From the NCBI GenBank assembly GCA_964387865.1, contig CAYLXC010000006.1, positions 1-37,547 of the forward strand: a stretch of 37,547 nucleotides of DNA. The letters are read 5' to 3'. This document shows, piece after piece, positions 7,298 to 14,615 of this stretch. The notes below the pieces were generated by a model. The model worked only from the letters and a program-made list of their open reading frames with translations. It searched no databases and was not told the origin of the DNA. Both the position numbers and the translations under genes were made by a program. Positions within the stretch are counted from its first letter, which is position 1, and the number at the start of each line of letters is the position of its first letter. Source of the stretch: CAYLXC01 sp964387865. GTDB taxonomy: Bacteria > Patescibacteriota > Microgenomatia > Daviesbacterales > UBA10151.

Positions 7298-8890
7298 TTA
7301 TTTAGTATTAAGATATCTTTTCCTTGAAATATTAATAATCATATAAAGAAATAATATTGTACTACCTGCTAAAATCACTATCATTAGAATATAAAAGAAC
7401 TGCAAAGAATTCATATAATTTTGAGCATAACTTCTGAAAACAAATGATTTTGAATTACCGGCTAAAAGATATTGCCAATTTCTTAAAAATGTGTATTTTT
7501 CTTCTTTTCCTGATAATTTCTCTATTGATAAAACTTCAACTTGAGGTGGATTGGCAGAGGATGTGATTGCACCCAGTGTATTTACAAAAACTGAATAGCA
7601 AAATAGAATAAAAAATAAAATTAGCCCTAAAAAACTTTTCCAATTCCTACTTAAACTTGAAAGAAAAATAGCTATAAATATTGCAGCAATTGCATAAGAT
7701 GGTATCAAATACCTTGATCCAAATGCCCAGCCTCCCCAAGGGTCAGCCCACATAGAATAAAGCAGAACACTTATACCAATGATAGCAATTAAGGTCTGGC
7801 ACAAGATTAATCTTTTTTTGTAAGCTATGGCGGCCCCAATAATTGAAAAAAATAAAACAGGAGTAAAATATAAAATACCTCTGTCAGGACTTAAAAAGTG
7901 AAGATAAAATCCATTTGTAAGATTTCTTGTGCTAAAAAACCCAATCGCAGTTTTTCTGGATCCAAATTTTTGTTCAAGGTTGGGTTGTATTCCCTGAATA
8001 GTTGGATTGTATAAAGAGGTTTGATCAAAATCTCTTACAGTTTTTAATGTGCCTGAAAGCTGAAAAGGGTTGTCAAAAGACATTAAATTAAACCAAAGCA
8101 AAAAAAGTATCGGTATTGTTAAAGCGCCTGCTGAAAATAAATAAATGTTTCTTACTCTAATTTTTAGATTGCTTCTAATTTTTTCAAATGAGATTATTTT
8201 TCTTAAAGCTACAAGTCCTATTGGAAACATCATAAAAAAATTTGGATAGTCCAAAGTTACTCCAAATGAAAGAAAAAGAAATATAAAAAATAAAGAGATA
8301 AATCCTTTAAAATTTATTAAAAAATAAATACTTAGTAAAATTAAAAAAGTGGAAATATGGTGCTGGTACAAATTGACTCCATATGCAAAAGCAGGAGTGG
8401 CAAAAAGAAAGGTAAGTGAGGCAATTGTTGAGGCAATCTTTCCTGCCCCAAGACTTATGGATATTTTCCTTATCAAAAGAGTATTAAGAATTGCAAAAAG
8501 TGAAATAACAAAAAAAGCCCCAACTTGTGAGGCATTAAATAATTTACCAGTTAAATAGCCCTGTATTATTAAAAAAGATAAGGCCGGGGCAAAAAGAGAG
8601 GCAAATTTACCATCCTTTGTGACTGCCACATCAGGTGAGCCAAAATGGGCTAAATTTTCACTAAACTGGAAAGATTTATTTTCAACTAAAGAATAGGCCA
8701 GAATAAACCTTCCTCTTTCCGGGGATAATTCAAACGGGCCTTCTTCCTTCCAGTATTTGTCATTAAGTTGAATTTCATTTGGATTTCCCAAATTTCCTCT
8801 TACTGCAGCCCCCATCACTAAACTTAAAAACAAAACATAAATAGATATATAAAAATATTTAGATAAAAATGAAATAATTTTTTTTAACAT
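7298..8890 (-). CDS. Multi-pass membrane protein, probable GT-C glycosyltransferase
   Basis: The protein has about 530 residues from ATG 8890 and roughly ten membrane segments. A long loop after the first segment carries SPERGRFILAYSLVENKSF and later VTKDGKFASLFAPALSFL. This arrangement is common in large integral membrane glycosyltransferase-like proteins near GT39/GT83. ATG 8890 (MLKKIISFLSK...) was chosen because it gives a compact N-terminus before the first membrane helix and starts 10 nt after the upstream stop. The frame is also open up to ATG 8947, which would mean a 47-nt overlap. A role as polysaccharide polymerase (Wzy) is an alternative, since no other polymerase candidate is obvious in the operon. 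Confidence 0.7.
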   Translation of the reverse strand: MLKKIISFLSKYFYISIYVLFLSLVMGAAVRGNLGNPNEIQLNDKYWKEEGPFELSPERGRFILAYSLVENKSFQFSENLAHFGSPDVAVTKDGKFASLFAPALSFLIIQGYLTGKLFNASQVGAFFVISLFAILNTLLIRKISISLGAGKIASTIASLTFLFATPAFAYGVNLYQHHISTFLILLSIYFLINFKGFISLFFIFLFLSFGVTLDYPNFFMMFPIGLVALRKIISFEKIRSNLKIRVRNIYLFSAGALTIPILFLLWFNLMSFDNPFQLSGTLKTVRDFDQTSLYNPTIQGIQPNLEQKFGSRKTAIGFFSTRNLTNGFYLHFLSPDRGILYFTPVLFFSIIGAAIAYKKRLILCQTLIAIIGISVLLYSMWADPWGGWAFGSRYLIPSYAIAAIFIAIFLSSLSRNWKSFLGLILFFILFCYSVFVNTLGAITSSANPPQVEVLSIEKLSGKEEKYTFLRNWQYLLAGNSKSFVFRSYAQNYMNSLQFFYILMIVILAGSTILFLYMIINISRKRYLNTK

Positions 8891-8900
8891 ATTTTGAAAC

Positions 8901-9803
8901 TTATGAGAGAACTTTTTTTGTGGAGATATCAACTTCCCAAACAGCATCTAATACATCTTTTGGTTTGGATTTTGCCAATCTTGTGTAAATTAGAACTAAA
9001 ATATAGAGGATAAATTTATATGGATTTGATAAAAATTGTTCAAAAAGCGCGCGGAGCTTAACCTGAACTGGAATTTGATACTCTTTCTCCAAATTAATTT
9101 TTTTAAAATATTTTGACATCTCCAGTTTGGAAAACTGGAACCTTGATGATTTTCTTAAATGTTCCTTCATAATTGCTGGATTTTTAAAATAGACAGATAC
9201 TTGAGATAAAAACTCATATTTGCCTTTAAGTCTTTTATTTTCAAAATAAAGAAAAGCATCAGATGTTGCTATCTCATCAGGCAATTTAAATTTTTTAAGA
9301 TGAGAAACCCTTAATGCTTCAAACCTGCCTATAACCGACAGGTAATTATCCCCTTTATTCCAATATTTTGCAAGTCTATAAGCCATATTTGTGCCAACTG
9401 ATAGGATATCCTCAAAAAAATTTGTGGCTTTAACAGGCTCATTTCTAATACTGATTAGAGTTGCGGAAGGGTTAGATTCAAATCTTTCCATCATTTTACT
9501 AATGGCATTTTTATCGAATAAAACATCATCATTTGTAAAAAGCAGGATATCTGATTTCACTTTTGAGAGAATTTGTTTTTTCTTTTTCATCTGTCCGCTC
9601 TCAAATTTATTTTCAAAAAGCTCTACATTATATTTTTTTAACCCCATTTTTATCTCAGGTGAGATTGGCACTCGGTCTGCAATAATAATAAACCTGAAAT
9701 TTTTGATGCCTTTGGAGGAGCGGATTGATCTGACTGTATCTAATATGGATTTGTCACCAAAACATGTGGTTATACCAACAGTTAGTGTTAATTTATTTTT
9801 CAA
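8901..9803 (-). CDS. GT2 family glycosyltransferase
   Basis: The 300-residue GT-A fold enzyme begins with TVGITTCFGDKSILDTVRSI and carries the acidic nucleotide-sugar/metal motif TNDDVLF near residue 91. A C-terminal hydrophobic segment (about 262-276) may associate with the membrane. Its second half is clearly related to the GT2 half of the aminotransferase fusion at 14616-16673. Both share a VYF...P...L...RFQ...M.KYF stretch, a region before a membrane segment, and a C-terminal A[VL]WEV..[ST][TS]K motif. The start is TTG 9803, overlapping the previous gene's TGA as TTGA, which implies translational coupling. Sugar specificity is unknown. Confidence 0.85.
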   Translation of the reverse strand: MKNKLTLTVGITTCFGDKSILDTVRSIRSSKGIKNFRFIIIADRVPISPEIKMGLKKYNVELFENKFESGQMKKKKQILSKVKSDILLFTNDDVLFDKNAISKMMERFESNPSATLISIRNEPVKATNFFEDILSVGTNMAYRLAKYWNKGDNYLSVIGRFEALRVSHLKKFKLPDEIATSDAFLYFENKRLKGKYEFLSQVSVYFKNPAIMKEHLRKSSRFQFSKLEMSKYFKKINLEKEYQIPVQVKLRALFEQFLSNPYKFILYILVLIYTRLAKSKPKDVLDAVWEVDISTKKVLS

Positions 9804-11077
9804 GGCAGTTTATCTTGCTCCTTTCTTAGTTTATCCGATAATCTGTTTTTGGGGATTATTACATCATTATAACTTATGGGTTGATCCTTTGATATATCTT
9901 TTACCAGCACGCAATCTTCTGATAAACCCATGGGAAGAAGATTTTCTTTTAATAAAACATCTGTATTTTCTATATCTCCGAAACAAGTGAATCCACCAAT
10001 TCCATCCAACACCTCGCCCTTTTTTAAATCTTTTTTGGCAACTGTGATTACATCACAAATACTTTTTCCCAAAGGAGAAAGGGCAGCATCTTTGAAAAGA
10101 TAAGCTCTGGCAACAGATAAAGGAGCCTCTAAAGGTGATAGATGGTATGGTCTGTAAAATACATAAAATGGCCCATCTCCCATTTTATAAACTTTCATAT
10201 ATTTTCTTTTTATTGGATCTTTTGTAAACCCAAGTATAAAAACACCAAAAGATGGCTCAGCTCCTAAAATATAATCAATCAATCCGCCTCCAAGAAGTTT
10301 TTGTTTTGGGAAAAGATTTAAAGCATCAGTTACAAATTCACATTTTGGGCCATACATGCCTCTTTTACCAACTCTAAAGAGAGTGGCATTGGCAACTGTT
10401 GCATTTTCAAAGGAAATCTTAGTTCCATCTGCAAAGGAGGTGATCATTTTTGGCCTTTGGAAATGCTCCCTGGCAAACTTTGCCTGGGTTAGGGGAGTCC
10501 TGTAATGGTCAATCAGGCTTTTGATATTTCCTGCCATGACAGGCTTAAAGCCTAAAGATTTTACCTCCCTGTAAAGATTCATCATCACTGCAGGCTGGTC
10601 TCCATCTGCCTGGGTATAAACTACTCCAGCTTTTTCAGCATATTTTTTTAAAATAGGGCCTAGGGTTGAGTCCAGCTCAGCATTAATTAATACAACATGC
10701 TTTTTATTTTTTATGGCCTCAAAAATAACTTTTGCCCCAAATTCCACCTCACCAGTTGCCTCAACTATCACATCAATTGCCTTATTTTGGCAAAGAAGCA
10801 AAGGATCATCAGTTATAGCTGGTATTCCTTTACTGATAGCTTCAGATAATTCTTTTTGGTTAGTTACTTTTTTTACTTTTTTTAGTCCGGACTCTGTATA
10901 GGCAACTTGAGCATTCTTAACATTCCTGTTAGAAATTGCTGAAAGTCTCATTCCAGTTACTGCGGATAAAAGCTGGTTGGCAAAACCCCTGGCAGCAAAA
11001 CCTGCGCCTATCAATCCCACTCTAATGGGCTTTCCTTTTTTTTCCAGCTCTTCTAATTTTTTATCAATAATAATCAC
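9800..11077 (-). CDS. NAD(P)-dependent oxidoreductase with C-terminal SAF domain (homoserine-dehydrogenase-like)
   Basis: The 425-residue protein has an N-terminal Rossmann fold with GLIGAGFAARGF (residues about 21-32), a central catalytic domain including QADGDQPAVMMNLYREVKSLG, and a C-terminal SAF-like domain (about 340-410: VAKKDLKKGEVLDGIGGFTCFGDI...). This is the architecture of the COG4091-type predicted homoserine dehydrogenases. Here it is embedded between an RmlC-like epimerase and a GT2 within a CDP-sugar cluster, so a role in making an unusual nucleotide sugar or branched sugar is more likely than amino-acid metabolism. The start is GTG 11077, forming a GTGA overlap with the upstream stop. 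The exact reaction is not known. Confidence 0.82.
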   Translation of the reverse strand: MIIIDKKLEELEKKGKPIRVGLIGAGFAARGFANQLLSAVTGMRLSAISNRNVKNAQVAYTESGLKKVKKVTNQKELSEAISKGIPAITDDPLLLCQNKAIDVIVEATGEVEFGAKVIFEAIKNKKHVVLINAELDSTLGPILKKYAEKAGVVYTQADGDQPAVMMNLYREVKSLGFKPVMAGNIKSLIDHYRTPLTQAKFAREHFQRPKMITSFADGTKISFENATVANATLFRVGKRGMYGPKCEFVTDALNLFPKQKLLGGGLIDYILGAEPSFGVFILGFTKDPIKRKYMKVYKMGDGPFYVFYRPYHLSPLEAPLSVARAYLFKDAALSPLGKSICDVITVAKKDLKKGEVLDGIGGFTCFGDIENTDVLLKENLLPMGLSEDCVLVKDISKDQPISYNDVIIPKNRLSDKLRKEQDKLP

Positions 11078-11601
11078 TTATATTCCTCCCAGGATAAATC
11101 TTTATCTGACACATGTTTTATTTTTATCGGCCATTTGAATTTAAATTGGGGATCAGTAAATTTAATCCCTTTTTCATATTTTGGATTATAGTTTGTAGAG
11201 TAGAGAGTTATAAATTCTGTATCATCCTGCAGAGTTAAAATAGCATGGGCAAAATTTTTGGGAATTAGAAGCATTTTGTAATCATCTGAGGTAAATTTAA
11301 ATCCCTGCCATTTTTTAAAGGTAGGGGAATCTCTCCTTAAATCTATCGCCACCTCAAAAATTGATCCTTTCAAAACTACGGCGATTTTTATCTCCTTTTT
11401 AGGCCCTTTAATATAATGAAAGCCTCTTAATGTGCTTTTCTTTTTGGAATAAGATATGTAGCCTTGAACCATATCCAGATCAACCCCATATTTTTTAAAT
11501 TCATCCCTGTCCCACCATCTTGCCAGAAAGCCTCTTTCATCTTTTCTTTTTTCAAGTTCAACAATATAAACTCCAGATAATTTTGTTTTATGAAAGATCA
11601 T
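11074..11601 (-). CDS. dTDP-4-dehydrorhamnose 3,5-epimerase-like (RmlC-type) cupin
   Basis: The 175-residue protein matches the RmlC family along its length. It has DERGFLARWW near residue 22, STLRGFHYIKGP with the catalytic-type His, VLKGSIFEVAIDLRRDSPTFKKWQGF, and LLIPKNFAHAIL followed by YSTNYNPKYEKGI. RmlC enzymes epimerise 4-keto-6-deoxy sugars at C3 and/or C5. Here the neighbours are RfbF (CDP-glucose), an SDR enzyme and an SAF oxidoreductase rather than RmlA/B/D, so the substrate is probably a CDP-linked ketosugar and not dTDP-rhamnose. That is inference. It overlaps both adjacent genes by 4 nt (ATGA upstream, GTGA downstream). Confidence 0.88.
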   Translation of the reverse strand: MIFHKTKLSGVYIVELEKRKDERGFLARWWDRDEFKKYGVDLDMVQGYISYSKKKSTLRGFHYIKGPKKEIKIAVVLKGSIFEVAIDLRRDSPTFKKWQGFKFTSDDYKMLLIPKNFAHAILTLQDDTEFITLYSTNYNPKYEKGIKFTDPQFKFKWPIKIKHVSDKDLSWEEYK

Positions 11602-12626
11602 TTATGCCTCCAAAAAAGTTTTTCATCAAGCTGATTTGACTCTATCAGATGTTTTATCTGTTTAATTCTGGTATAGGGAGCAGATTTATAAATTTCACCG
11701 TTTAAATTTATACTTTCAAATATTTTCTTTAACTCTATTGCTCCTTTTTTAATATCATACTTACATCTAAACTGCGGTAAAATTTTTTTTATTTTTTCAA
11801 AAGAGACTTTATAAGACCTGGTGTCACCATCAATTTTGCCGAATGTAATTTTGCATCCCTTAAAAACTTTTCCAATAATAGAGGCAATTTCCTTTATCTG
11901 GTAATTACTTGCGCCATTTCCCAGATTGAGAATTTGGTTGTGAATATTATTAGGGGGGGATTTTAGAACTAAACTTATAGCTTCTGCTATATCTCTGACA
12001 TGGATAAACGGCCTCCATGGAGTTCCATCTGATGATAGTTTGATATTTTGTTCAACATATGCCAAGGCAGCCAAATCATTAACTACCAGATCAAATCTTT
12101 GTCTGGAGGAGGCGCCGTAAGCTGTCGCAGAACGCAAAAAAGTAGGGGAGAAATTTTTGCTGGCAAGCTTTGAGACATCTCTTTCCACTAAAAGTTTACA
12201 TTTTGCATATATTGTTTGAGGGTTGGGTTTTGATTTCTCATCCACAAGATCTTGTGTAGCAATCCCATATACAGAACAGGATGACATATAAACAAATCTT
12301 TTAACCTTAGCTTTTTTGGCAAGTTTTGCCAGTCTAACGGATGCTCTATGGTTTATCTGATAAGTTAAAGTAGGATCGTTTTGTCCTAAAGGATCATTTG
12401 ATAGTTCAGCAAGATGAACCACCGCATCAAATCCTTTTAAATCTGAAAGTTTAATTTTTCTTATATCTTTGGTTATTACTTTAGGAGATTTTTTAATACC
12501 ACCATAAAGCAGCCCAGAACTATAAAATCCGGCATCTATCCCCACAACATCAAACCCCTTTTCTAAAAGGACCTGCCCTAAAACAGAACCAATATATCCA
12601 TCAATACCGGTAACTAAAACTTTCAT
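11598..12626 (-). CDS. NAD-dependent epimerase/dehydratase (extended SDR)
   Basis: The 342-residue nucleotide-sugar-modifying SDR shows an N-terminal GIDGYIGSVLG dinucleotide motif, DAVVHLAELSNDP, the active-site Ser region VYMSSCSVYG, and a YxxxK pair in IYAKCKLLVE. RSATAYGASSRQRFDLVVND and RPFIHVRDIAEAI are typical of extended SDRs acting on nucleotide sugars. The gene sits between rfbF (3 nt upstream) and the RmlC-like epimerase (4-nt overlap), which implies that it acts on the CDP-sugar intermediate. It lacks the distinctive N-terminus I associate with CDP-glucose 4,6-dehydratase (RfbG), so whether it is a dehydratase, epimerase or reductase remains open. Confidence 0.88.
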   Translation of the reverse strand: MKVLVTGIDGYIGSVLGQVLLEKGFDVVGIDAGFYSSGLLYGGIKKSPKVITKDIRKIKLSDLKGFDAVVHLAELSNDPLGQNDPTLTYQINHRASVRLAKLAKKAKVKRFVYMSSCSVYGIATQDLVDEKSKPNPQTIYAKCKLLVERDVSKLASKNFSPTFLRSATAYGASSRQRFDLVVNDLAALAYVEQNIKLSSDGTPWRPFIHVRDIAEAISLVLKSPPNNIHNQILNLGNGASNYQIKEIASIIGKVFKGCKITFGKIDGDTRSYKVSFEKIKKILPQFRCKYDIKKGAIELKKIFESINLNGEIYKSAPYTRIKQIKHLIESNQLDEKLFWRHK

Positions 12627-12629
12627 ATT

Positions 12630-13406
12630 TTATTTCCAAACTTTCCAGGGAGCTTTTCCTTTATTCCACATATCTTCCAGGACATTCTTATCCCTTAAGG
12701 TATCCATTGGGTGCCAGAAACCATTGTGCCTGTAGGCTGCAAGCTCTCCTTTTTGAGCAAGTTTTTTCATTGGTTGTTGCTCCCAGGACTGGGAATCAGA
12801 ATCAATATAGTCTATCACCTCAGGCTCCAAAACAAAAAAACCACCATTGATCCAGGTACCGTCACCCTGAGGCTTTTCCCTGAACTGATAAACTTTATTG
12901 CTTCCTTTTTTTAAATTTAGGGCTCCAAACCTGCCCGGTGGCTGAACTGCAGTAACTGTAGCTAAAACTTTTTGTCTTTTATGAAAATTTATCAGCTTAT
13001 TTATATCTAAATTACTAATCCCATCTCCATAAGTCATGCAAAAAGTCTCTTTACCAAGATATTTTTTTACTCTTTTTAATCTTCCTCCGGTTAGTGTATT
13101 TAACCCTGTATCAACAAGTGTTATTTTCCATTTTTCAATATCATTTTTGTGGGATACAATTTGTTGATTTTCCAAATCAACAGTTAAGTCGGTATTTCTA
13201 AGCAGGTAATTAGTGAAATAATCTTTAATAATCTCACCCTTGTATCCAAGACAAATTATAAATTCATTAATACCGAAGTGAGAATAAATTTTCATAACAT
13301 GCCAAAGGATAGGCTGTTCTCCAATTTCCACCATTGGCTTTGGCCTGATAGCGCTTTCTTCGCTTATTCTTGTTCCATATCCACCTGCTAAAATTACTAA
13401 TTTCAT
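12630..13406 (-). CDS. rfbF: Glucose-1-phosphate cytidylyltransferase
   Basis: The 258-residue enzyme makes CDP-glucose from CTP and glucose-1-phosphate. It begins MKLVILAGGYGTRISEESAIRPKPMVEIG, the RfbF form of the nucleotidyltransferase signature, and continues with PILWHVMKIYSHFGINEFIICLGYKGEIIKDYF. It ends with the characteristic GFWHPMDTLRDKNVLEDMWNKGKAPW. Length and motifs agree with the family throughout. It is the first step of CDP-linked deoxysugar pathways and heads the cluster rfbF - SDR - RmlC-like - SAF oxidoreductase. Its start overlaps the upstream GT4 gene by ATGA. Confidence 0.95.
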   Translation of the reverse strand: MKLVILAGGYGTRISEESAIRPKPMVEIGEQPILWHVMKIYSHFGINEFIICLGYKGEIIKDYFTNYLLRNTDLTVDLENQQIVSHKNDIEKWKITLVDTGLNTLTGGRLKRVKKYLGKETFCMTYGDGISNLDINKLINFHKRQKVLATVTAVQPPGRFGALNLKKGSNKVYQFREKPQGDGTWINGGFFVLEPEVIDYIDSDSQSWEQQPMKKLAQKGELAAYRHNGFWHPMDTLRDKNVLEDMWNKGKAPWKVWK

Positions 13407-14590
13407 AATTGATTTCCTATAACATTTGAGTAGTACTTAAATAATTCTTCTGATATCTTTCCATAGGTTTGTTTACCAAATGTCTGTCTGTTATTTTGTT
13501 GAATTTTTTTTATTTCTTTACTGTCAAGGTTATCAAAAACATAGTTTATTTTCTCTGCAAGTAATTTATAATCTTTTGTTTCAATAGAATACCCATTTAT
13601 TTTATCTTTTACCAAATAAGGAAGCGCTGTATTATTTGCAACAATACAGACTAAACCTTGACTCAACCCTTCAAGTACCGCAATACAATAGCCTTCATGA
13701 CTAGACATATGAACCATCATTTTTGCATGTTTAATAAGATAAAACTTATCTTTAGCTGAGACTGCTCCGAGCAAAAATACACGACTGGATAGATGTAATT
13801 TTTTTATAAGATCCTCAAGCTCTTGTCTGTAAGCTGGATTTTGCACCGGACCAACGATTATAAATTTAAGCTTTTCCGGTAATAGGGGGAGTGCCTTTAT
13901 GACTGTTTCAAAATTTTTAATTGGGTCAATTCTAGCAACCTGTATAATATAGTCCCCTATTTTTCCAACCAATAATTTGGAAGCCTTACTCACAACCTTA
14001 TCAACATTGATAGTAGCTTCTTTTTCAACACCAAGACCAATGATTTTTATTAGCTTTGGGCTCACACCTTTTTTAATCATTTCACTTTTTTCCCATTTTG
14101 ATATTGCTAGCACACCATCAACAACATTGTTTATGAGTACTGTTCCCAATGTATAGTGATAAAGTTTTTTTATTGTCCTTGCCAATATTGGAAAAAGCGC
14201 CCAGTTGGGATTAAACCCACTAGCGGGAACAAGGAAAAGTTTAAAATTCTTTTTACCTGAAATCTTAAATCCCAAAATATATAGCAGTAATAAAAGATGT
14301 GGCAGCACATCAAAATTATATAAAGTCAATATGTCAATTTTTTTCCAGTCCGGCTTAGGGATAAATGTTAATTTATTAAAAGGGTACCTTTTAATTTTGA
14401 GACCGTTTATCTGTGCAGAATCAGATAATACATTTTTCTCGCTTAAAGTATTTTTAGATGTATGGATGGTTATATCCCATCCCTTTTTTGCCAATATGCT
14501 GTAGGTTTCAATTAAGACGGTTTCTATCCCTGCAGTCACCGGATAAAAATATCTGTTAACAATTTCAACTTTTAACTGATCTTTTTTCAT
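13403..14590 (-). CDS. GT4 family glycosyltransferase
   Basis: The 395-residue GT-B enzyme has an N-terminal acceptor domain (VEIVNRYFYPVTAGIETVLIE) and a C-terminal donor domain from about residue 215 (IIQVARIDPIKNFETVIKALPLL). The donor-binding motif HEGYCIAVLEGLSQG contains the EX7E pair of GT4 enzymes. An internal hydrophobic stretch (about 92-108) may dock to the membrane. GT4 enzymes use activated sugars to extend glycans on the cytoplasmic side. The gene overlaps rfbF by 4 nt and starts 25 nt after the aminotransferase fusion, the widest gap in this operon. The sugar transferred is unknown. Confidence 0.88.
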   Translation of the reverse strand: MKKDQLKVEIVNRYFYPVTAGIETVLIETYSILAKKGWDITIHTSKNTLSEKNVLSDSAQINGLKIKRYPFNKLTFIPKPDWKKIDILTLYNFDVLPHLLLLLYILGFKISGKKNFKLFLVPASGFNPNWALFPILARTIKKLYHYTLGTVLINNVVDGVLAISKWEKSEMIKKGVSPKLIKIIGLGVEKEATINVDKVVSKASKLLVGKIGDYIIQVARIDPIKNFETVIKALPLLPEKLKFIIVGPVQNPAYRQELEDLIKKLHLSSRVFLLGAVSAKDKFYLIKHAKMMVHMSSHEGYCIAVLEGLSQGLVCIVANNTALPYLVKDKINGYSIETKDYKLLAEKINYVFDNLDSKEIKKIQQNNRQTFGKQTYGKISEELFKYYSNVIGNQL

Positions 14591-14615
14591 AATTAATTCC
14601 TACCTAAACTTACTC

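Noticed and set aside
9391..9990. A 199-codon plus-strand ORF
   Set aside because: It is antisense to the 3' part of the SAF oxidoreductase gene and the start of the GT2 gene, both with clear family motifs. Its own protein has no recognisable features.
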